DNA from: Deinandra increscens subsp. villosa
Lineage: Eukaryota > Streptophyta > Magnoliopsida > Asterales > Asteraceae
Direction: 5' to 3'
Length of the DNA stretch: 64,000 nt
Assembly: GCA_039602395.1 (NCBI GenBank)
Contig: JBCNJP010000024.1
Span: 2,059,731-2,123,730, forward strand
Position numbers and translations under genes: made by a program. Positions 1-10,465 of this stretch are shown here, in pieces (within the stretch, counting starts at the first letter, position 1; every line of letters starts with the position of its first letter). The notes beneath the pieces were generated by a model. The model had not been told where the DNA came from. It did not search any database and saw only the letters and a list, made by a program, of their open reading frames with translations.

Positions 1-1
1 A

Positions 2-2280
2 TTTGGTGTTGATTCATCAAATCCACCTCAAACAGCTTTTGTTGCTAGTCAGGGATTAGGAAATTCTGGAAATTCATCAAGAGGATGTAACTTCCCTATT
101 CTAAATTATTCAAGTAAGACTTCATTTTCAGCAAAAACACCTGATGAACATTTGGCATTAATTTATGCTTTATTATCTTCTTATTATGGATTGCTGAATG
201 GTGGTTTGACAAAATCTAATCTGATTGAAGAAGATTTTGATCAGATTGATCCTGATAATCTTGAGCAAATGGATATCAATTGGCAACTGGCGATGTTAAC
301 TCAAAGAGTTAAGAGATTCAAAAAGAAGACAGGCTCTCAAAGTGCAAATCCGGAGGGCAAGGTTGGAATAGATAAATCAAAGGCAAAATGTTTCAAATGT
401 TCTAATTTTGGACATTTTGCTCGTGAATGTTCAAAAACAAATGCATCTTCATCAAAGCCTCCAACAGCTTTAGTTTCTCAAGTTAATAAACAATATAACT
501 GGTGACGAACTTCTGATGATTCTCAACCAATTGCTTTAACTGCTATTACTTCTGCATCAAATCCCTGGCATGTAGATTATGATTGGGCTGCTGATGAACT
601 TGATGATGAGTCTGCATTTCGTGCTCTGATTGCTCAATTTGTTCATAGTGATGATGAAGTAGAAGTAACTGATTCTGAATCTGAAATAAGTGGTTCTGGA
701 AATAGTGGCTATGAATCTGTTTGTGAGTTTTGTTCTCAGAAAGACAAGAAGATTGAAGGATTGATAAAGGAAAATGGGTTGTTGATTGAGGAAAATAAAA
801 GAAGGGTAGAAGAATTGGCAAATGAACAACAAAAGTTAGAAGATCTAATTCAAGAATTCTCTTCTCAGATTGAAAAGTTTTCAGATTTTCAAGCAGAGGT
901 TGTTGAGAAAGAATCAAAATTTCAAAGTATTAAACAGGATTTTGAACAGAAAGTTACAAAGTTATCTGAAGAAAATGTTGTATTAGTTCAAGAAGTGAAC
1001 AAATGGAAGGATGATGCTGCAGATACAACAAATGATTTTCAAAATCTTTTTGACAAATCAAAGTCCAGACTTGATACGCTTACTAAACTTTTTGACGACC
1101 AAGCTATTAAGATTTAATCCTATCAGCTTGATATGGAAGGAATTGTGGGCTGGACTAGATGAGTTAAGATTGCAAAAGTATGAAACTTGGATATTCAAAA
1201 AAGAAATGAAGATAAGCTGCAGAAGGAATTGTGGGCTGGACTAGATGAGTTAAGATTGCAAAAGTATGAAACTCATAAAGTGGCAAAGAAGCTGATTGCA
1301 ACCGAAAAGGAGTTGGCTGAAGCTCAACAAAAGATTTCTGATCTGAAAGTAGAAGTCACTGATTCAAAACGTCTTTTGAACAATGTTACTAATTCACAAT
1401 CTTTTACAAGTTTCTTGGTCAAAGATGAAAACTTTGAGAAGATGTTCAATAAAACTGTGTCACCACCAGGTTGTCTCAAAGAAGGAATTCATGATTTGAA
1501 AGACAAGGTTGAGACTGGTGATTATTATGAGTTTGTTGGTTCCAAATCTGTTGAAGAAAAGAAAGCGAACAAAGGCAAGGATGCTGAAAATTCTGAAGTT
1601 CCAAAGGTTGTGTCTGGTTCTTCATCTAATGGCAAAGAGAAATCTGCAAGTTCAACAACTGATATTGTTGAAACTATTGTTGATGCTCCTAAGGATATTA
1701 GCAAGATCAAAGCAGAGTTCTCTCGTCTTGAAAAGACCGGGCATAAAACATCTGGTTCAGAAGAGAAGGTTTCGGAAAACATACAGGTTTGGGATTTCAA
1801 AAGAAACAGGTTAAAGTGAATGTTTCTACGGTTCAACAACAACAAAATTTGAAGAAAATTAGTATGAAGCAACTGCAAAAGGAGATTTTTCATTCTGAAA
1901 AGGTTCAACCGGAGCGATTTTATAAACTCAAAGGCTCAGATCAAATAGCTGAGGTTTTTATCAAATCTGCTGATGCTCCAAAGACCAAGAAGAAACAAAC
2001 TGCTAAATTTTCTTCTTGAGATTCAAATTATACTCCAAAGAGCCCGACATCCAAATGGGTTCATGATCATTGCTATCAGGTATTCGATTCTTTTTATGAT
2101 CATTTTGGAGATGTTAATGTTTGTCAAGCTTTGCAGATTCCCAAAAGGCGAAATGTAAACAATCTCTTGTGTTATACTTGCCGACAAAAAGGGCATATGG
2201 CACAAGAATGTCCCGTTTCTGCTGCTTCTAGTTCAAGAAAAGGAAAGGTTCCACATGTTGATAAATCTGCCAAACATTGA
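2..2280 (+). pseudogene. Sirevirus-type gag of element A, 5' truncated, broken
   Basis: Gag is the structural protein that packages retrotransposon RNA into cytoplasmic particles. The frame is open from base 2, so the start lies outside the window. A first CCHC zinc knuckle (CFKCSNFGHFAREC) lies at about 389-430. A long acidic, heptad-rich coiled coil follows (about 740-1370). A serine/lysine-rich stretch comes next, and a second CCHC knuckle (CYTCRQKGHMAQEC) lies at about 2171-2212. In-frame stops occur at 503-505 and 1115-1117, a shift to another frame occurs near 1790-1819, and a further stop is at 2017-2019. The reading ends with TGA at 2278-2280. The middle part is clearly homologous to the gag of element E (50500-51770), sharing for example NNVTNSQSFTSFL. 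No protease, integrase or RT follows. Large coiled-coil gag proteins are known in Sireviruses. The two-knuckle layout is seen here directly. Confidence 0.85.
1136..1273 (+). repeat. Direct duplication, 86-bp period, inside gag A
   Basis: A segment of about 52 bp starting GAAGGAATTGTGGGCTGG occurs at 1136-1187 and again at 1222-1273, identical by eye. The first copy replaces sequence that element E still has at the equivalent place (51380-51460), so this is a local rearrangement. It creates an extra out-of-frame block within the coiled coil. Confidence 0.9.
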
Positions 2281-3158
2281 CGAATATGGCAGAGTATTTG
2301 ATGAATATTCACAACCTACATTTTTCAAAACTCAAGGAAGATTTATTCCTCGTTTTCAAAATGTTCCATATGTAGTTGTTCGTCACAATCGACTGTGACC
2401 GGTTCATCAGATATTGATTTACCAAAACAACAAATCTGGAAACCTAAAGTGGTTTCGAAAGAAAACCAAGATACTGGTCGACCAGAGGCGATTCGCTTCG
2501 GGTCCTTTATAAACTGACGTGTTTGACCAGTGTGCAGATACTTTTAGAAGACCTGCTATTTAAGTTGCTGATGGAGAAGTATTCTGCTATTTAAGTTAAA
2601 TTTCAAGTGTTATCAAATTTCAAAATTGAAATTTTTCTGAAAGCTAAACCTGGTATCCATGTCGAAAAGGTCAATTTTCTTTCTTTTACATTTTGTATGT
2701 AGTTAGGGGGGGGGGGGGAATTGAAAAACCAAATATAGTGTCTTTGTGTTTTTGTTAAAATGAAAATCCAAAATAGAGTTTTCATTTTAAGGGGGAGAGG
2801 AATGAAAAAATGCAAAAACATTGAAAAACATAAAAATGCAAAAACATTGAAAATGAGAAATTGTATCCGACATAATTGGGAAATGATGGTACATTGGCTT
2901 ACGTGTCTGGCTCATGGATAAATTAGATGAAAATGCCATAAGATCATTGTTCGATGTGCTTGGTAGGCTCGGCATTAAATCAGAAAGTATTCAAATGTGA
3001 TATTCATTAAATACTAATGCTTGACCAAGTGGACAACATCTTGATTCATATCTCATGATATATCAAGAAAAGATATGTGAAAAAGAAAATGAGAAGTCAC
3101 TGTGTAAACATGTGTTCATTTTGCAAAGATTAAAACTTGTTTGATTTTCTTTATTTTA
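2281..3158 (+). other. Post-pol non-coding region of element A with purine tracts
   Basis: No ORF of note. From about 2600 the sequence matches the non-coding region that follows pol in element B (10070-10450), including the stretch rich in ATGAAAAA and CATAAAAATG. Gag is therefore joined to post-pol sequence with pol missing. Two purine tracts resemble polypurine tracts: a run of 13 G at 2706-2718, and TAAGGGGGAGAGG at 2788-2800. Multiplied polypurine tracts are a known Sirevirus trait. Confidence 0.7.
2950..2974 (+). other. Conserved 25-nt non-coding element (A copy)
   Basis: It begins TTCGATGTG and ends GGTAGGCTCGGCA. A near-identical element lies at 23687-23710 in C and, reversed, at 56079-56102 in D, although the surrounding sequence of A and C hardly aligns. 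It sits 209 nt before the first stem-loop in A and 198 nt before the first in C. Function unknown; a packaging or structural RNA signal is one possibility. Confidence 0.65.
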
Positions 3159-3308
3159 TCAAACGATCGGACTTTCTCTGCGTATCGAAAGATCGACCTG
3201 ATTGTTGTTCGTTTGACGTTCTGCTTTATTTTCTTTGGTGTTTCGTATAACTCATCGGACTTTCTCTGCATGTACGGGAGTACCGACCTAATTGTTGTTG
3301 AGTTATAC
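3159..3308 (+). other. Two tandem stem-loops after pol, element A
   Basis: Stem 1 pairs TCAAACGA (3159-3166) with TCGTTTGA (3209-3216). Stem 2 pairs GTATAACTCA (3245-3254) with TGAGTTATAC (3299-3308). The stem sequences differ, but the interior is shared: CGGACTTTCTCTGC, then a small hairpin closed on GAAA or GGGA, then CGACCT and ATTGTTGT. A third copy starts near 3340 and runs into the assembly gap. Confidence 0.75.
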
Positions 3309-3370
3309 AATTTCAACTTGTTTTTATTTTCTTATTTTGTTAAATCCAAGGCCTTATTTGCGTATCGAAA

Positions 3371-3870
3371 NNNNNNNNNNNNNNNNNNNNNNNNNNNNNN
3401 NNNNNNNNNNNNNNNNNNNNNNNNNNNNNNNNNNNNNNNNNNNNNNNNNNNNNNNNNNNNNNNNNNNNNNNNNNNNNNNNNNNNNNNNNNNNNNNNNNNN
3501 NNNNNNNNNNNNNNNNNNNNNNNNNNNNNNNNNNNNNNNNNNNNNNNNNNNNNNNNNNNNNNNNNNNNNNNNNNNNNNNNNNNNNNNNNNNNNNNNNNNN
3601 NNNNNNNNNNNNNNNNNNNNNNNNNNNNNNNNNNNNNNNNNNNNNNNNNNNNNNNNNNNNNNNNNNNNNNNNNNNNNNNNNNNNNNNNNNNNNNNNNNNN
3701 NNNNNNNNNNNNNNNNNNNNNNNNNNNNNNNNNNNNNNNNNNNNNNNNNNNNNNNNNNNNNNNNNNNNNNNNNNNNNNNNNNNNNNNNNNNNNNNNNNNN
3801 NNNNNNNNNNNNNNNNNNNNNNNNNNNNNNNNNNNNNNNNNNNNNNNNNNNNNNNNNNNNNNNNNNNNNN
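3371..3870. other. Assembly gap, 500 N
   Basis: Exactly 500 N, which looks like a fixed-size scaffold gap. The real distance is unknown. Apparent reading frames across it are artefacts. Confidence 0.99.
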
Positions 3871-4625
3871 TAGTTTTTACATATGTAAACATAATCAGAT
3901 AGTTGCTATAAAACCACACCACAAGTAATAGAAAGAATAAAAATCAAAATTACATTTAATTCAAAAGAACATAAAAAAATAAAGACCCGTGAGATTGTAA
4001 GGGTAAAATTACATATGTAAAGTTATGTAAATATCAGTTTTTACATATGTAAAAGTAAGATTTTACATATGTAAAAGATTACGAACCAATTTTTTACCTA
4101 CAAAGCCTAATACCACAATTATAAATATATGATAATCATGCATGCAACGTTTAATTACATATGTAAAATCTTACATATGTAAATCATAAAAAGTAGATTT
4201 ACATATGTAAATCATAAAAAGTATATTTTTATGTCTTCTTTAGATGTAACATCATGCACCTTCATATGTAATACCATAAAAACACCTATAGATCACTAAA
4301 AAAACATATGTACTTTTAAGTAGATAATGAGATATAACATGTTACGTAGGTAGATTTACATGTGTAACACTAGTAATTACGTATAGACTCTATGAGATTG
4401 TAAGTGGTAAAATTACATATGTAAAAATATGTAACGGCAGTTGCTACATATGTAAAAGTATGTAACATCAGTTATTACATATGTCAAAGTTAAGATATTA
4501 CATATGTAAAAGATTATGAACCAGTTTTTGACCTACAAACCCGATGCCGCATATATATTACATATGTAAAATAAGATATTACATATATATTACATATGTA
4601 AAAATAGATATTTACATATCTTAAA

Positions 4626-4880
4626 GAGTTGTTATATAGACACCCAAGGTTTTACTAAATTCACCCATTTCCTATGGTCGTTTTGGTTAAAACGGTCGTT
4701 TCAAGGTCGTTTCAGTTGAAACGGCCGCCACGTGTCGCGACGACGAAACCTTAAACGAGGGGGCCCCCCTTTATATTGACCGTTTCAAGGTCCGTTTTGG
4801 TTCAAACTGTCGTTTCACTTAAAACGACCGTTTGGTTTTGGTGTTTTTAGTAAAATCCTCGGGTGGATATAGCAGGAGCC
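4626..4880. mobile_element. MITE-like foldback element, 255 bp, TSD ATCTTAAA
   Basis: The ends are imperfect terminal inverted repeats: ACACCCAAGGTTTTACTAAA near the left end matches the reverse complement of the right end near 4840-4865 (GGATTTTACTAAAA and CCACCCGAGG). The interior is a second foldback rich in GTCGTTT and AAACGAC. ATCTTAAA flanks both sides (4618-4625 and 4881-4888). An 8-bp duplication fits hAT; a 9-bp one with one mismatch would fit Mutator. No ORF, so non-autonomous. Confidence 0.7.
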
Positions 4881-5178
4881 ATCTTAAAATACTCGTGAGA
4901 TCGAAAGTGGTAAAATTACATATGTAACATCAGTTATTACATATCTAAAAATAAGATATTGTAAACGAAGCCCAATTTCAAAAATATATGTTCCATAGTT
5001 TTTTTTTAATATAACCACTTCATCAATTTATGTAACATTAGTTATTACATAAGCACATTTACATATGTAACATTAGTTATTAGATATGTAATATCATTAA
5101 AAACATACCTTAAAGATATTTCATATATATTGAGTTGTAACCTTCTTTTTGGTTGTTAATAAAGTGGAAAGTTTGACC

Positions 5179-5182
<4 letters not shown>

Positions 5183-5254
<72 letters not shown>
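5183..5254. repeat. (AT)n microsatellite
   Basis: Nearly pure AT dinucleotide run with a short ACACAC interruption at about 5221-5226. Confidence 0.97.
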
Positions 5255-5477
5255 TACATATGTAAAAATCAGTGATTACATATATTGAAATGAAATTTCG
5301 TATAATATATATAAAACTATAAAAGTTTCTCTTTCGAGGGTCTAAAAGAGTTGAAATTTTAGTAAATTATAAACTTCCAACGCACGGTTTCACTAGTCTA
5401 GATATCGCGTGAGGGTTTATTTGATCCTTACAACATTCTTGACACCTTGGTGTCTCAAGGAAACTGACAATAGGTGA

Positions 5478-6235
5478 CTAATATGATGATGAATTTGAAG
5501 ACCTTTGACTGTTAAAATCAGTAGTTACTAGTGCAGATGAAAACAGCTGAGTTGACTCAGAAGATGAGTTTTGTTTAAGATCTAGTTCCATTTCATAGGC
5601 ACTAAGTATGCCATGAAGTTCACTGAGTCTCATCTTTTCAAGTTTTTGCATTCCCTGATGCTCACTGTGTAAACTGTCCACACAGAGGGCAGGGAACGTA
5701 GGAACTTTCTGTTTACATCTACCTGGTCTAGTTTTACATCTACCTTTTGGAGTTCATCAAGCAAAGAAACAAATCTTAAGTACTGGTTTGTCATTGTTTC
5801 ACCAGATTTGAAAGTAAAGTTTTCATACTTCTGTTTTAAAACATCTTTCTTGTTTTCTTTTACTTCACTGGTTCCTTCATACATTTCACTTAAGGCATTC
5901 CACAGGTCAAATGCAGTTTTATATCCTTTGAACCCACTCAAGATGGAGTTAGTAAGTGCAGCCTGTAGAGTCCAATATGCCTTATGGTCAAATTCGAGAG
6001 CAGTATAGTCAGATTCAACATATTTGTCTAGTGGTTTAGGTATTTTGACTTCTGCATCATCAGCAGATGAAACCATGGGTGAGTAAGGTCCTTCAGTAAA
6101 AGATTTCCAAATACGGCGATCCAAAATCCTAAGAAAACCTTCCATCTTGAGTTTCCAGGTACCAAAGTCATCAGGAGTGAACATTGGTGGTTTGTTGGAA
6201 GAACCATTTGGACAACTTAGACTAAAATCACTCAT
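5478..6235 (-). pseudogene. Copia gag N-terminal fragment (element G)
   Basis: On the minus strand an ATG at 6235-6233 opens a copia-type gag (UBN2/gag-polypeptide family). It has the usual early W (FGTWKLKMEGFL), the middle LWNALSEMYEG and the block ENFTFKSGETMTNQYLRF. The reading breaks by a frameshift near 5640-5690 and continues in another frame (LSELHGILSAYEMEL) to a TAG at 5480-5478. No zinc knuckle or pol follows to the left, so the element is truncated. The PBS and LTR lie upstream on the same strand (6333-6719). Its weak similarity to the gags of A, C and E suggests a different copia lineage. Confidence 0.85.
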
Positions 6236-6332
6236 TTTAAAACCTTTTGAAAGAAGAAACAACAAGGCTTGTAAAGTAAGCAAGTAAAGTATCAACTTTG
6301 AAGCACTGAAAGCCTTCAAAGTGAGAGCCAAA

Positions 6333-6344
6333 GCTTTGATACCA
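6333..6344 (-). other. Primer binding site of element G
   Basis: The minus strand reads TGGTATCAAAGC, the usual copia primer-binding sequence complementary to initiator-methionine tRNA. It lies between the G LTR and the G gag, in the correct order. Confidence 0.8.
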
Positions 6345-6346
6345 CT

Positions 6347-6719
6347 TATAGGATCGTTATTAGTTAATGTTAAACTAAAACAAAAGCCCTTTACTTGCAA
6401 ATATAATCCTGCGGAATTAAAGTTATATTTCACTTTACTTAAGCGAGATTTAGTTCTTGTGTATAATGTAAATGCTTGATTTGCAGAAAGATAGTAACAA
6501 CGAAGTAACAAATACTCGGCACTATTTGCATTAACTCAAAGCTACACTATTACAAGTTGTTCAAGAACAGATAATGTTCGTGATATTCGTGATGTGTAAA
6601 CTATGAGCTAACTAAGCTATATATAGTGCTGATGAGATCAATGACAGCCATTGATCTCATGCGATCTAATCTGGACCGTAAACAATAATGTCAAATACAA
6701 ACTACCAAAAGAATAAACA
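6347..6719 (-). mobile_element. 5' LTR of copia fragment G
   Basis: Minus-strand LTR of about 373 bp next to the PBS. The outer edge reads TGTTTATTC on the minus strand. The inner end reads CCTATA, probably a mutated CCTACA, so the boundary is approximate. A TATA box CTATATATAG lies at 6617-6626, and a perfect 12-bp inverted repeat (ATGAGATCAATG at 6632-6643, CATTGATCTCAT at 6649-6660) lies 5 bp upstream of it. The edge at 6719 abuts element B and appears to truncate it. Confidence 0.6.
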
Positions 6720-6847
6720 TTGGCATTTGGAATATCTTGCGTGTTTGCAGCAACATACTACTTTAGGAGAGCGGCTTGAATCAGATATAGTAGCATACGA
6801 GAAGCTTTTGCAGGATTGGACTTGCTGAAAAGACATCTCAGGAAAAG

Positions 6848-6891
6848 TCCGGTTGAACTCATTATCTGGTGGATAATCGAGTTCACCCGGA
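6848..6891 (+). repeat. Strong inverted repeat in the pol spacer of B
   Basis: TCCGGTTGAACTC (6848-6860) pairs with GAGTTCACCCGGA (6879-6891) with one mismatch. An inner stem TTATC/GATAA closes on TGGTG. Related motifs TTCCGCTTGAA and TTCAGCCGGAA follow up to about 7010, and the same motif family returns at 58100-58330. Confidence 0.65.
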
Positions 6892-6948
6892 ATTTTCGCT
6901 AAAGGACAAAACTGCTTCTTTCCGCTTGAACTGCCAGTTCCGCTTGAA

Positions 6949-9900
6949 GTGAGAATTGCGCTTCAACTACAACTTCAGCCGGAACATAACAAAATTGGCA
7001 TTCAGCCGGAAATCTTCCAAGCGCAATATTCCTTACAAAAAGATTCAATTCTGTGGCATCGTCGTATGGGACACATCAACTACCGCAAAATGAATTACTT
7101 GATTAATCATAATCTGGTAGAAGGAGTTTCAAAGAATCGATTTTCAGTCAATGATGTGTGTGTTTCCTGTAAGAAAGGAAAACAGCGGAAAAAGTCTCAT
7201 CCATCCAAACGACTTAATTCAATTGTCACTCCGTTAGAGCTGCTTCATATGGATCTCTTTGGTCCGATGAATGTTCGAAGTGTTGACGAGAGTTTCTATG
7301 TTTGGTAATAATGGATGATTTTTCCCGTTTCTCATGGGTGGCGTCGCTACATTCAAAGGATGAAACTCCAAATACTATTCAAAATTGTCCAAGTTTGAAT
7401 CGATGTATAAATACAAAATCTGTCGGATTCGTACCGACAATGGTACCGAGTTCAAAAATGTTAAAATGATAGCTTTCTGTGATTCTCTTGGAATTTTACA
7501 GAAATTCAGTGCGCTGTACACTCCTCAACAGAATGGAGTTGCTGAAAGAAAGAATCGAACGATGATTGAGACGGCACGAACTATGTTGTCTGATGCACAT
7601 TTACCAGTTAAATTTTGGTCTGAAGCAGTTCACACTACATGTCAGGTGCTCAATCGGGTTCTGATTGTCAAGCGATACAATAAGACAAGTTATCAATTGC
7701 TAAAAGGTCGTAAGCCGAATCTTCATTTCTTAGAGCCATTTAGGTGTTTATGCACGGTTCTCAAGGAGGGTGGGAAGTTTGAAGCCAAAGTTGTTGATGG
7801 CATCTTTGTTGGGTATCAGTATCCAATGAAACGGGTTTATAATCCTTCTTCTAAGATAATTGAGAATCATCTGAATGTGGATTGTCAAAGACATACCTTT
7901 CTAGCACCCAAATCAGTTGATATTCCTGCTTTTGATTAGAAGACCTTATTTAATTCTTTCTCGGCTACACACGATGAATCTGTTGTTGCGCTTGCTGAAG
8001 AACTTCTAGGTGTTGCTATGGTACATGCCATACTTACTCCTGGTCCATGGGTTCCAAAGCTTCCAAATGTTTCTACTGCTGCTTCATCTAGTCATAATGT
8101 TTCTAATTTAGAAACAATGAGTTCGTCTGATGATGATGATAGTACGTTTCATGAAGCTGAATCAACACCGGTTGATGACCCAATTACTTTACCAAGTACA
8201 AGTTCTTCAGTGCCGATTTCTTTACCTATATGGTGATCTTTCAAGCTCAGAGGACGCAGATGCAACTTTAAATACTCTTGTGGACAATATTCAAGTTCCT
8301 GATTCGACTACGCTTCGGATTCATAACATACATCCTCAGGAGAATATAATTGGAGATCCGAATTCTGGGGTGCGCACACGGCATCAATTGGCTGATTCTG
8401 TTGATGCATTAATTTCTGAAATTAGGGATTCCAGTGTTCAGAATGAAGTATTTCACTCATGCTTTTTTTCTCAAGTTGAACCTACCAATGTTAATCATGC
8501 GTTGGAAGATGCTTCTTGGGTAGAAGCGATGCAGGAAGAATTGCAGCAATTTCAAAAATTAGGTGTTTGGCATCTCGTGGATTTACCCGCTAATTCTAAA
8601 GAACCTTGTGGAACGAAATGGGTGTTCAAGTGCAAGAAGGACGATCGTGGTATCATTGTCAGAAACAAGGCGCAGTTAGTGGTTCAAGGTTTCTCTCAGA
8701 TCGAAGGCATTGATTTCAATGAAGTCTATGCTCCTGCAGCAAGAATTGAAGCTATCAGGATATTTCTAGCTTTCGCGGCACATCATGGTTTCAAAGTATA
8801 TCAGATGGATGTTAAAAGTGCGTTTTTAATGGGAAAATTTGTGAAGAAGTTTATGTGAAGCAACCGCCTGGCTTTTATGATCCAGAATTTCCTAAACGGG
8901 TGTATAAGCTTGACAAGGCTTTATATGGTCTTGATCAGGCTCCAAGGGCTTGGTATGAGACTCTTTCTACACACCTTCTGGACAATGGATTTGAACGTGG
9001 CAAGGTGGATTGTACTCTGTTTTCAATGAAATTTGGGAAGGATTTGCTGCTGGTCCAAGTTTATGTAGATGATATTATTTTTGGAAGCACAAATGATAGC
9101 TTATGCAAGGAATTTGAGCGTGTCATGCAAACGAAGTTCGAGATGAGTTCGATGGGGGAGATGGGTTTCTTTCTGGGTCTTTAAGTTCATCAATCTGCCA
9201 AAGGCATATTTTTGCATCAAACAAAACATGTGTCTGATATTTTGGCTCGCTTTAAAATGGAAGATGTCCGGATTCCGAGTACACCTATCCAGGTTTCACA
9301 TGGTCTTGAACCAGATGAGTTTGGGGACAATGTTGATTCGACATTGTTTCGTGCGATGATAGGCTCACTTATGTACTTAACTGCATCTCGTCTTGATATA
9401 ATGTTTGTTGTGTGCTTGTGTGCTAGGTACCAGGCAGCTCCCAAGGGTTCTCATATGGTAGCAGTTAAGCAAATCTTTGCTTATTTGAAGGGTAATCCGG
9501 ATCTTGGTATCTGGTACCCTAATGATGATAAGTTTGAGTTATCAGCATATTCTGACTCAGACTATGGCGGATGTAAAATCAATTTCAAGTCCACCACCGC
9601 TGGATGTCAGTTTTTAGGGGAGAGATTAGTGTCCTGGCAATGTAAGCAACAAACTTCGGTTGCAACGTCTACTGCTGAGGCGGAATATGTGGCTGCTTCA
9701 AGTTGTTGTTCACAAGTTTTGTGGATTCAACAGCAGTTACGCGACTATGGTTTGAATTTCTCACTACTCCCATTTTCATTGATAACTCAGCTCTATTTCT
9801 ATCACGAAAAACCCTGTTCAACATTAAAAAACAAAACACATTGACATCAGATATCACTTTATCCGTGATTGCTATGAGAAGAAATTAATTGATTTGCAGA

Positions 9901-10010
9901 AAATTCACACGGATTTTCAACGAGCTGATTTGTTCACTAAAGCTTTTAACAAAACTCGCTTTAAATTTTTATTGCAAATCAATGGGGATACTAGGTTGAA
10001 TGCCACGTAA
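6949..10010 (+). pseudogene. Pol polyprotein of element B (integrase, RT, RNase H), broken
   Basis: Domains in order: GAG-pre-integrase LWHRRMGHINYRKMNYL with the CVSC zinc-binding part (7050-7200); integrase core with RTDNGTEF (about 7428) and VAERKNR (about 7540); RT starting near 8470 and including the catalytic YVDDIIFG (9062-9085); RNase H with SDSDYGGC (about 9553) and STAEAEY. The end is TAA at about 10008-10010. Frameshifts lie near 7300, 8236, 8845 and 9760, with in-frame stops at 7937 (TAG) and 9182 (TAA). The protease and gag are missing. It cannot encode an active polyprotein. The domain order (integrase before RT) identifies Ty1/copia. Confidence 0.93.
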
Positions 10011-10465
10011 ACTGTTTCAGTTGATAATTTTTATTTTCTTTTGATGTTTTCGTTTATAATTTTTTTTTTTTGCTTTTTAGGGGAGATATGCAAAAATACA
10101 AAAATAATGTTTTTTTTTCTTGTATTCAAATATGAAAAAGCATAAAAATGAAAAAAATAAAAAATGAGAAATGTGATCCAACCTCGTGAGAAATGATAGT
10201 ACATCGGTGAATGTTACTGACCATGGATAAAATAGATTGAAAGGCTGTAGGTTCTCGTGTGTTTCATTGAATGTGTCAATCAATATCTGATACTTGTCAG
10301 TATGATATAAACATAACGCTTGCTTGAAATCTGTGGTGTTACATGATTCTTGTGACTGGGTAATCTTGATAAAAGAAAAAAATGCAAAAATAGAATAAAT
10401 AAGTGTTCTAGTGTATGCATGCCCTTCTTTTGAAAGATTTAAACTTGTTTGATTTTCTTTATTTT
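10011..10465 (+). other. Non-coding region after pol, element B
   Basis: No gene. A TTTTAGGGGAG polypurine-like tract lies at 10076-10086, followed by A-rich sequence aligning with element A (2790-2950). The conserved 25-nt element of A and C is not recognisable here. Confidence 0.7.

Larger units (their letters stand above)
3871..5290. repeat. AT-rich array of the TTACATATGTAA palindrome
   Basis: About 16 copies of ACATATGTA, usually within the palindrome TTTACATATGTAAA, are spread over 1.4 kb. A longer unit is visible. A block starting with GTGAGAT, then TAAAATTACATATGTAA, and ending with GAACCA and ACCTACAAA begins near 3985 and again near 4388 (period about 403 bp). A partial copy begins near 4891 after the inserted MITE. 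No coding potential. It could be a satellite or the subterminal region of a DNA transposon. Confidence 0.8.

Noticed and set aside
3141..3922. Long open frames on both strands across 3371-3870
   Set aside because: They consist of N; artefacts of the assembly gap. The same applies to frames across 54371-55067.
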